Assembly: GCA_965248975.1 (NCBI GenBank)
Contig: CBDFKU010000017.1
Location: 1-64,000, forward strand
Origin: CBDFKU01 sp965248975
Lineage (GTDB): Bacteria > Chloroflexota > Dehalococcoidia > Lucifugimonadales > JAGWBF01
DNA length: 64,000 nt
Direction: 5' to 3'
Shown here: positions 42,007 through 48,483 of the stretch, piece by piece
How the letters are laid out: each line of letters opens with the position of its first letter
Numbering within the stretch: the first letter of the stretch is position 1
Translations under genes and position numbers: made by a program
Notes under the pieces: model-generated
Databases searched by the model: none
Told to the model about the DNA's origin: nothing
What the model saw: the letters and a program-made list of their open reading frames with translations, nothing else

Positions 42007-42288
42007 ATGGTCGATCCAAATATTCAACAACGGGTGGCTACTTTGGAAGAGTCGGCCCGCCAGGGAGATGAAGCCCACCAGCAGATCAACCAGACCCTGG
42101 AGGAGCTGATAGCCCAGGTCGCCAAGCTGGAGGTCTACCTGGCCAACAATGGCGGCTTTACCCTGTCGGTACGGGACAAGCGGGTGAAGTTCGCTGGGTC
42201 GGTGCCCCTTCCCTGGTCGCTGACCCTGGCCGGAGGTAGTGGAGGCGGCGTGGGTTGGCTCGTGGGCCGGATGTTCGGAGTCTGGTAG
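42007..42288 (+). CDS. Holin-like or haemolysin XhlA-like small membrane protein
   Basis: The 93-residue product starts MVDPNIQQRVATLEESARQG, continues as a coiled coil (ETLEELIAQVAKLEVYL-type heptads) and ends with one hydrophobic segment (PLPWSLTLAGGSGGGVGWLV). Coil plus a single C-terminal membrane segment after the tail genes is the arrangement of XhlA/holin proteins. No endolysin gene follows; the region beyond is IS material, so the lysis module is probably incomplete. Confidence 0.5.
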   Translation: MVDPNIQQRVATLEESARQGDEAHQQINQTLEELIAQVAKLEVYLANNGGFTLSVRDKRVKFAGSVPLPWSLTLAGGSGGGVGWLVGRMFGVW

Positions 42289-42748
42289 AACCTAGACCAC
42301 CTGAGAATCGTGACCAGAGGGAGGTTGTTACAGCTGCCCCCTGGCCCTTCCCTTCTTCCTTTCTCGCTGCTGAGCTGCCTGAGCTTGCCCCAGCTTATCA
42401 ACCGGGGAGACCATCTGGTGAAAGCGTCGCACATCCTCGTCTCCCAGGGTTCGGAGATACGTGTCGGGAATCTTCCTCCATCCCCCTGCCAGCATCAGTA
42501 CCCGTGTTAGCAACCAGCAAAAGTGGGACTGCGATAATCTTTACCGGGCCTCCTTAGCTCGGGTCTGACCCGAAGTGGGACCGGCGCAGTGCCTTGAATG
42601 TGATCTGTCGACCTCGTTCTCAAGGTGGCCCAACCCCCACCGACCAGGTGAGCAGTGACCTTATAGGAGCCTGGCCATAGGTCCCGTCGCAGTCCTGTCC
42701 TCTCTCCTGGCCGTTCGTAGCCATCTCACTCAAGAACAGGAGGAAGCG
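42289..42748. other. Junction between prophage and IS110 elements
   Basis: No forward gene is convincing. On the minus strand a 61-codon frame (42328-42513, containing GGWRKIPDTYLRTLGDEDVRRFH) looks protein-like and could be a remnant of a disrupted gene. The last 200 bp are the likely non-coding left end of the first IS110 element. TATAGGAGC at 42662-42670 recurs right after the transposase (43833-43841). Confidence 0.4.
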
Positions 42749-43828
42749 GTGACGACTAGTGGTAACTTAGATGGTGTTGCCAGGGTGATCGTTGGAGTGG
42801 ACACACATCTGGACGAACACGTGGCTGTAGCAATCGACCACCATGGCGCACGGCTGGGTGAATACCGGCTGGCGACCACAGCCAAGGGTTACAAAGGCCT
42901 GGAGAGCTGGGCTATCGGCCTGGGCGGGGTCGCTACCTTTGGCATCGAAGGTACGGGCTCATATGGAGTGGGGTTGGCTCGACACCTTGCTCGGTGTGGC
43001 CACAAAGTTATCGAGGTCAACCGACCAGACAGGTCCACACGCCGTAGACTGGGCAAAAGCGACCCTCTCGATGCTGAAATGGCTGCACGATCCGTTCTCG
43101 CTGGGGTGGCCCGGGAGTCTCCCAAATCAGGTGTGGACAAGGTAGAGATGATCCGGGTTCTCAAGATCACCAAGGACTCTGGGATGAAGGCCCGCACCCA
43201 GGCCATGAACCAGATGAAAGCCCTTGTGGTCACCGCACCTGTTGAATTGCGGGAGGATTTGGACGGACTGAATGCACGGAGGCTTGTGGACCGCTGCCGT
43301 AGCTTCCGCCCGGGTCGATTGGCGACGCCGACAGCTGCGGCCAAGCATGCACTTCGGTTACTTGCCCGTCGTCACAGCCATCTCACCTACGAGATCGAAG
43401 GTATCGACAAGGAGCTGGTCCGGCTCACCGCGGAGACTGCGCCGGCATTGGTCCACACCTTCGGAGTCGGAGCAGACACCGCAGCCACGCTTCTCGTTAC
43501 TGCCGGCAGCAATCCCGAGCGACTGAGGTCGGAGTCCGCCTTCGCCGCCCTGTGCGGAGTAAACCCCATCCTTGCCTCTTCAGGCAAGACCAACCGCCAT
43601 CGATTGAATCGCGGAGGCGATCGACACGCCAATGCCGCACTCTATCGCGTTGTCCTTGTGCGACTCCGCCACGACGAGCGGACGAGGGAATATATGCAGC
43701 GTCGTACGAGAGAGGGGATGACAAAGCCTGAGATCATCCGCTGTCTCAAACGCTACGTTGCTCGTCAGGTCTTTGCCATCTTGAGTGAGTTGGGACGTAA
43801 GAACCTGGCCTTACCAGCAGCTGCTTGA
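42749..43828 (+). CDS. IS110-family transposase (first copy, 359 aa)
   Basis: The protein has the DEDD RuvC-like N domain of IS110: VIVGVDTHLDEHVAVAID (first Asp), FGIEGTGSYGVGLARHL (Glu) and KSDPLDAEMAARSVL (the two Asp), and the C-terminal Tnp_20 domain with HTFGVGADTAATLLVTAG and SSGKTNRHRLNRGGDRHANAALYRVVLVR containing the catalytic serine region. IS110 recombinases use a structured guide (bridge) RNA from the element ends. The start at 42749 is GTG with AGGAGG upstream. Confidence 0.93.
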   Translation: MTTSGNLDGVARVIVGVDTHLDEHVAVAIDHHGARLGEYRLATTAKGYKGLESWAIGLGGVATFGIEGTGSYGVGLARHLARCGHKVIEVNRPDRSTRRRLGKSDPLDAEMAARSVLAGVARESPKSGVDKVEMIRVLKITKDSGMKARTQAMNQMKALVVTAPVELREDLDGLNARRLVDRCRSFRPGRLATPTAAAKHALRLLARRHSHLTYEIEGIDKELVRLTAETAPALVHTFGVGADTAATLLVTAGSNPERLRSESAFAALCGVNPILASSGKTNRHRLNRGGDRHANAALYRVVLVRLRHDERTREYMQRRTREGMTKPEIIRCLKRYVARQVFAILSELGRKNLALPAAA

Positions 43829-43994
43829 CATCTATAGGAGCATCACATTGGGACCCGAGAGATCAGGTGCTGGATGGGGGTCTGGTGAGCTCTCTGAGGG
43901 CCCTGTTATAGCGTCTGCGGTTTTGGATGGTTTTGGCCTTCACCTCCTTGTATCTTGGTTTGGGTGTGTAACAATCACTTCACTTAGGTGGATC

Positions 43995-44061
43995 GGGGTG
44001 CGGCAGACCGGTTTCTCCTTGGTTATGGAAGACCGCCAGAAAGCGAGGGTCGCCGCACCCC
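43995..44061 (+). ncRNA. Candidate bridge-type RNA or structured non-coding end of the second IS110
   Basis: GGGGTGCGG (43995-44003) and CCGCACCCC (44053-44061) form a perfect 9-bp stem enclosing about 50 bases that can fold further. It lies in the 315-bp gap between the two IS110 transposase genes, 84 bp before the second one, where IS110-type bridge RNAs are encoded. Guide loops could not be matched to target and donor ends by eye. Confidence 0.4.
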
Positions 44062-44144
44062 TTCCGAATAGAGCCCGAACAGTTGCCTGGGCCAACCAAG
44101 CCCGCATCTTGCAAGGACGGGCCAATAATTCGCAGGAGGTGCTC

Positions 44145-45107
44145 GTGGAGCAAGAATCGATCTACGTAGGCATTGATGTAGCCAAGGCCCAGGTGGACGT
44201 CGCAGTCCGTCCTACGGACGACAGATGGGAGGTTTCCCATGACGAGACAGGAGTCCGGCAGCTGGTCTCCCAGCTGAAGGCCCTTGAACCGGTCATGGTG
44301 TTGCTGGAGGCTTCGGGCGGCTTGGAAGTGCCGCTGGTGGCTGCCTTGGCAGCCGACGCGGTGCCTGTGGTCGTCGTCAACCCCCGCCAGGTGCGGGACT
44401 TCGCCAGGGCCACCGGGAAGCTGGCCAAGACCGACGCTCTGGACGCGGCGGTTCTGGCTCACTTCGCCGAAGCGGTTCGTCCACCCGTGCGCCCTCTGCG
44501 AGACGCCGAGACCCAGGCCCTTAACTCCCTGGCTGCCCGCAGGCACCAGGTGATGACCATGCTGGTCTCGGAGAAGAACCGCTTGAGCGCCGCCGCCATC
44601 GCCGTCCGTCCCCGCATCGAGGCCCACATTGCATGGCTGGAGCGAGAGCTGGACGACCTGGATGAGGGACTGCGGCAGACTCTCCGCCAGAGTCCCGTAT
44701 GGCGAGAGAAGGATGACCTCCTGCGCACCGTTCCCGGCGTGGGAGAACAAGTCTCCATCTCTCTCCTGGCCTATCTGCCGGAGCTGGGCACGCTGGACCG
44801 CCGGCAGATCGCCGCCCTGGTAGGGGTGGCTCCCTTCAACCGGGACAGCGGCACCCTGCGGGGCAAACGCACCGTCTGGGGTGGACGCGCCCGCATCCGC
44901 GCCGCCCTGTACATGGGAGCGCTGGTTGCCAGTCGCTTCAACCCTGTTATCAGGGACTTCTACCAGCGGCTGCTGGCCGCTGGTAAGCCCAAGAAGCTGG
45001 CCCTCACAGCCTGCATGCGCAAGCTGCTCGTTATCCTCAACTCCATGCTCAAGCATCGCTCACCCTGGCGCGACCTGACTCCGGCAGTCGCCGGTCATTC
45101 CTCTTGA
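44145..45107 (+). CDS. IS110-family transposase (second element, 320 aa)
   Basis: Start GTG 44145 has AGGAGG 6 bases before; the open frame itself runs from 43785. Motifs: YVGIDVAKAQVDVAVRP (first Asp), MVLLEASGGLEVPLVAALA (Glu), LAKTDALDAAVLAHFA (two Asp) and, in the C domain, LRTVPGVGEQVSISLLAYLPELG and VAPFNRDSGTLRGKRTVWGG with the catalytic Ser. It is a different lineage from the first IS110, closer to the shorter group. It ends 4 bp from the truncated IS3 element. Confidence 0.93.
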   Translation: MEQESIYVGIDVAKAQVDVAVRPTDDRWEVSHDETGVRQLVSQLKALEPVMVLLEASGGLEVPLVAALAADAVPVVVVNPRQVRDFARATGKLAKTDALDAAVLAHFAEAVRPPVRPLRDAETQALNSLAARRHQVMTMLVSEKNRLSAAAIAVRPRIEAHIAWLERELDDLDEGLRQTLRQSPVWREKDDLLRTVPGVGEQVSISLLAYLPELGTLDRRQIAALVGVAPFNRDSGTLRGKRTVWGGRARIRAALYMGALVASRFNPVIRDFYQRLLAAGKPKKLALTACMRKLLVILNSMLKHRSPWRDLTPAVAGHSS

Positions 45108-45110
45108 CTT

Positions 45111-46025
45111 TCAAGACAGTTGCTTTCTGCGTTGTAGGATCTCTTGCCGTCTTCCCTTGAGCACGTCAGATGGTGTCACGTTGGCCAGGGCCTTGTGATA
45201 GCGCCGGTAGTTGTAGTAGCTGACGAACGCCGCGATAGCCGCATCGAGGTCAGAGGGCAACTCATAGGGCACCTGGTTTACGTCCCGTTTGATGCTCTGG
45301 TGGTAGCGCTCCAGCTTCCCGTTGGTCTGAGGGTGGAAAGGGGTTGCCAGGATGTGCTTGATGCCAACCATACCCAGGTAGTCCCTGAATGCCCTCGAGA
45401 CATAGCCCGGGCCGTTGTCACTCAGCAGCCTAGTGCGGTCTGTGACTGGAACTTGATCCATGCCGGTCCTGTCCACAGCATCCTGGACCACCTCGATGAA
45501 GGAGTCGGCCGTCATGTCTTCCTGGAGCCTGTGAGCCAGGATGAAGCGGGAGTAGTCGTCCATCACGGTCACCAGGTAGTAGTAGCCCCAACCTACTACC
45601 CTGAAGTAGGAGGCGTCGGTGGCCCACATCTGGTGAGGGCCTGTGGTCTTGCGGTGGTACTCCTTACCCGCGGCCAGCTTCATCTCAGGCCTCTTCACCA
45701 GACCCTCCCTGCTCAGGATACGGTAGACACTCGACTCTGAGACACTGAAGCCCTGGTTGTCGGTGATCCACGCGGCCAGCTGACGGCAGCTCAGCTCCGG
45801 CATCTCTCTGGCTGCTGCGAGAACTGAGCGTTCTTCCCGAATGCTGAGACGGTTCCACGGGGGCTTGCCGCCTCCTGCATGGTCCTCAAGTCCTTGTTGG
45901 TCCTGGCGTCTGAGCCACCGGTAGTAGGTGCTCTTAGGGATACCCAACTCGCTGAGGGCCTTTCGTTTAGGGAGGGGAGACGAGGCTACTTCGGTAAGTA
46001 CTTCTGCCTTCTCCACGGCGCTCAT
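45111..46025 (-). CDS. IS3-family transposase OrfB, C-terminally truncated
   Basis: The 304-residue product keeps the complete integrase core, WATDASYFRVVGWGYYYLVTVMDDYSRF, LLSDNGPGYVSRAF and HPQTNGKLERYHQSIKRD, and is clearly related to OrfB of copies 1 and 2 (339 residues) but not identical. The C-terminal basic tail (RETFDRRRRYNQEV in the others) is replaced by an early stop at the IS110 junction. Confidence 0.92.
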   Translation of the reverse strand: MSAVEKAEVLTEVASSPLPKRKALSELGIPKSTYYRWLRRQDQQGLEDHAGGGKPPWNRLSIREERSVLAAAREMPELSCRQLAAWITDNQGFSVSESSVYRILSREGLVKRPEMKLAAGKEYHRKTTGPHQMWATDASYFRVVGWGYYYLVTVMDDYSRFILAHRLQEDMTADSFIEVVQDAVDRTGMDQVPVTDRTRLLSDNGPGYVSRAFRDYLGMVGIKHILATPFHPQTNGKLERYHQSIKRDVNQVPYELPSDLDAAIAAFVSYYNYRRYHKALANVTPSDVLKGRRQEILQRRKQLS

Positions 46026-46429
46026 CCGCTGGTACCGGTAGCTTCCTGGGGCATGGGGATGGCCGTTTTTTTGAGACGGTACGCCTCCAGCGACAGATCG
46101 GCCACTAGCTCCTTGAGCTCCCCGTTCTCTCTCTTGAGCTGCCCTACCTCATGCTGAGTGGCGTCCCGCATCGTGTCGCGGGTCAACCTCTCCTTGCCCG
46201 CCTCCATGAACTCTTTGGTCCACGAGTAGTAGGAGTGGGGCTTGATCCCCTCCCGCCGGCACAGGTCGTTGACTGTGACCTCGCGGCGGAAGCCCTCCAG
46301 AACAATTCGGATCTTCTCTTCGGGGGTGTACTTACGTCGGGTAGCCGCCTTCACCGTGCGAACGAAGGACCTCGTCTCCGCGCTCCGTTCCTCGGCGGCC
46401 TCTGCTTTGTCTACGTCTGACTGGGACAC
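46022..46429 (-). CDS. IS3-family transposase OrfA
   Basis: The 135-residue protein has the same helix-turn-helix (RKYTPEEKIRIVLEGFRREVTVNDLCRREG) and coiled-coil as OrfA of copy 1, with about three quarters of residues shared. Seven A on the coding strand (46066-46072) provide the -1 slip site for the OrfAB fusion. Its stop overlaps orfB by ATGA. Confidence 0.93.
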   Translation of the reverse strand: MSQSDVDKAEAAEERSAETRSFVRTVKAATRRKYTPEEKIRIVLEGFRREVTVNDLCRREGIKPHSYYSWTKEFMEAGKERLTRDTMRDATQHEVGQLKRENGELKELVADLSLEAYRLKKTAIPMPQEATGTSG

Positions 46430-46609
46430 ATCTGCTCCTTTCTGTGGGTAACTCTACCCTCACTTCAGGAGCTCTCGCCACCCTCCAAACTCTCGGGTTT
46501 TCTTACCCTCCGATGTGTCCCATTATCGCTGACGGCCTACAATTATTTAAGAAATCACTCAAAGTTGCTACCCTTTGGGAAGACAGAATCTACCCAAGGG
46601 GTGGCAGTG

Positions 46610-47083
46610 ATGGGACGACGGGAAAAGTATAGGGTGCGCTTGGACCAGGAAGACTGGGAACAACTCCAGCAATTGATTCGAAGTGGGAAGAGCCGGGCTC
46701 GTGTGATGACCCGGGCGAGGATTCTACTAAAGAGCGATGAGGGTTGGAAGGCTCCCAAGGTGTCTGAGGCCTTGGACGTCTCCGTAGGCACAGTGTTCCG
46801 CATCAAGCGGCGTTTCGCTGAAGAGGGCATGAAGGGGGCTTTGCTGGAAAGGCCCAGGCCCAGGCCACGGAGGAAGCTGGACGACAAGGGAGAGGCCCAC
46901 CTCATCGCCCTGGCCTGCAGCGCCGCGCCGGAGGGCCACGACCACTGGACCCTGCGGCTGTTGGCCGGGAAAGTGGTAGAGCTAGGGTTGGTGCCCTCCA
47001 TGTCCCATGAAGGCATCCGCAAGCGGCTCAAAAAAACGTTCTTAAGCCGTGGCAGAAGAAGGAATGGTGTATTCCTAAGGTGA
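46610..47083 (+). CDS. IS630-family transposase, N-terminal part
   Basis: From ATG 46610 the product (157 residues) has the paired helix-turn-helix of IS630: RVMTRARILLKSDEGWKAPKVSEALDVSVGTVFRIKRRFAEEG, then the linker and HWTLRLLAGKVVELGLVPSMSHEGIRKRLKK. Seven A at 47030-47036 followed by C allow a -1 slip; the -1 frame continues as NVLKPWQKKEWCIPKVSADF straight into the second frame. Without the slip translation ends at 47083. Confidence 0.9.
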   Translation: MGRREKYRVRLDQEDWEQLQQLIRSGKSRARVMTRARILLKSDEGWKAPKVSEALDVSVGTVFRIKRRFAEEGMKGALLERPRPRPRRKLDDKGEAHLIALACSAAPEGHDHWTLRLLAGKVVELGLVPSMSHEGIRKRLKKTFLSRGRRRNGVFLR

Positions 47084-47742
47084 GCGCCGACTTTGTGGCA
47101 GCCATGGAGGATGTGCTGGACCTGTATGCCGAGCCCTATGACCCCCGGCGGCCGGTGGTCTGCTTTGACGAGACCTCGACTCAGCTGTTGAGCGAGCCAC
47201 GGCCGCCCCTCCCAGCGAAGCCGGGACAGCCGCGGCGACAGGACTACGAGTACCGAAGGGAGGGCACCCGGAACCTGTTCCTGACCTGCGAGCCGCTGCA
47301 GGGCTGGAGACACGTGGCCATCACCCAGCGGCGGACCCAGCAGGACTTCGCCCGTCAGATGCGTTGGTTGGTGGATGAGGCCTACCCGGAGGCCCCGGTG
47401 GTGCGAGTTGTTCTGGATAACCTGAACACTCATCGCCCGGCTTCCCTGTACGAGGCCTTTCCTGCCCCTGAGGCCCGGCGTATCGTAAAGCGGCTGGAGT
47501 TCCACCACACCCCCAAACACGGCAGTTGGCTCAACATGGCGGAGATCGAGTTCAGCGTCCTGGCCCGATCTTGCCTGAGGAGGCGTGTCCCCGATGAGGC
47601 TGCCCTCCGCCGAGAAATTCAGGCCCTGGAGGGGGAGCGAAACGCCGCCCGAGCCTCTATCCATTGGCGCTTCAACACCCAAGATGCTAGGGCGAAACTC
47701 CATCGGCTATATCCTTCAAATCACAGGTTGACTGAGTACTAG
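47080..47742 (+). CDS. IS630-family transposase, DDE catalytic part
   Basis: This 220-residue frame carries the IS630 DDE core: VVCFDETSTQLL (first Asp), VRVVLDNLNTHRPASLY (second Asp) and HHTPKHGSWLNMAEIEFSVLARSCL with the catalytic Glu. It is normally made as a fusion with the upstream frame. A second, inverted copy lies at 63236-63898. Confidence 0.93.
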   Translation: MSADFVAAMEDVLDLYAEPYDPRRPVVCFDETSTQLLSEPRPPLPAKPGQPRRQDYEYRREGTRNLFLTCEPLQGWRHVAITQRRTQQDFARQMRWLVDEAYPEAPVVRVVLDNLNTHRPASLYEAFPAPEARRIVKRLEFHHTPKHGSWLNMAEIEFSVLARSCLRRRVPDEAALRREIQALEGERNAARASIHWRFNTQDARAKLHRLYPSNHRLTEY

Positions 47743-48026
47743 GACCGCTACAACTCCCGTTGCTAGCATCCACATCCGCCATGCCAGAGGTTTCCTGTCA
47801 ACCAACGGGGCGTCCCATTTTGCAGACTTATGCAGCACCTACGTCGCTACGATCCTTCCGGGTACGGGCCTGGATCTTAATCCCGTGACCAAGCTGTCAC
47901 ATGCCAGCACGGCACGGTTATTACGACGCAAAAGAGGTCAGAGGCCGCGGTGGCACCATAGGGGTGCTTTCCGCCTGCCGGGCAGAGGCTGCCGGGGGCT
48001 CTCGTTGTGCGAGAGCGCGAACCGGC
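47743..48026. other. Intergenic region between IS630 and SWIM gene
   Basis: No open frame is convincing here. GCTCTCG-TTGTG-CGAGAGC (47998-48016) is a perfect 7-bp stem just past the SWIM gene stop on the minus strand and may be its terminator, although no T-run is present. Confidence 0.45.
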
Positions 48027-48278
48027 CTACAGGCTCTCTAGCTTGGCCGCTTCCGGAATCATGCCTTCCAGAATGCGCTGAAGAGCCATGGTGTGGCTGC
48101 ACGTTGCATGGGTCGCCGAGAAGGCACAAGAGCAGTGCCACCCTGCGTCGTCATAGGTTACCTGGTGGATGTTATGATTTCCGCGAAAGGTGGCACTCAG
48201 TGTGGTGATGTTCACCCGGTCACGCTGCTCCGAGTAGGCCCGCGCCTTCTCTATCTTGCTGATCATGCTTGAGTGCAT
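48027..48278 (-). CDS. Small SWIM zinc-finger protein
   Basis: The 83-residue protein has a beta-rich N half (ITTLSATFRGNHNIHQVTYDDAG) and then WHCSCAFSATHATCSHTMALQRIL, the CxC-X8-CxH SWIM zinc finger, near its C terminus. ATG 48278 has AAGGAGG 4 bases before. It has its own good promoter. SWIM domains bind DNA or protein partners; standalone small ones are not characterised. It is unrelated in the rest of its sequence to the prophage SWIM protein at 19607. Confidence 0.75.
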   Translation of the reverse strand: MHSSMISKIEKARAYSEQRDRVNITTLSATFRGNHNIHQVTYDDAGWHCSCAFSATHATCSHTMALQRILEGMIPEAAKLESL

Positions 48279-48326
48279 GCCGCCTCCTTGAAAACGTTGT
48301 GCGTTTGGAAAGCGTCGCGCACTAGA

Positions 48327-48355
48327 ATTCTATGCCAAAGGTTGTAGTGGGTCAA
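48327..48355 (-). promoter_or_regulatory. Promoter of the SWIM gene
   Basis: Minus-strand TTGACC (48350-48355) and TAGAAT (48327-48332) are 17 bp apart; the start codon is about 50 bp downstream. Confidence 0.65.
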
Positions 48356-48412
48356 TATCATCGGAGGCCCTCATCTTGGCACAGAATCCCCTTTCATCGC
48401 GTCCGCATATGG

Positions 48413-48441
48413 TGGACTGATAACGGGCCGTGTAATATATT
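48413..48441 (+). promoter_or_regulatory. Candidate promoter of alaS
   Basis: TGGACT (48413-48418) and TATATT (48436-48441) are 17 bp apart, about 43 bp before the alaS start codon. The -35 box is weak. No T-box leader is seen in the short untranslated region. Confidence 0.45.
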
Positions 48442-48483
48442 TAGGTTGGGCTGAAGCTGATTCACCAGGATTGTAGTGACTAA

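Larger units (their letters stand above)
45111..46541 (-). mobile_element. IS3-family element, third type, truncated at the orfB end
   Basis: The orfA-side terminal repeat TGTCCCATTATCGCTGACGG... ends with CCTACA at 46541 and resembles the ends of IS3 copies 1 and 2. The other end is missing: orfB loses its last 30 or so codons where IS110 sequence begins (45107-45111). Without one terminal repeat the element cannot transpose. Confidence 0.8.
46560..47745 (+). mobile_element. IS630-family insertion sequence, copy 1
   Basis: The right end reads ...CACAGGTTGACTGAGTACTAG and matches the corresponding end of the inverted copy at 63234. The left end lies close to 46560 but a matching terminal repeat is not clear, possibly because the IS3 element adjoins it. 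IS630 elements insert at TA; exact duplication not resolved. Confidence 0.7.
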
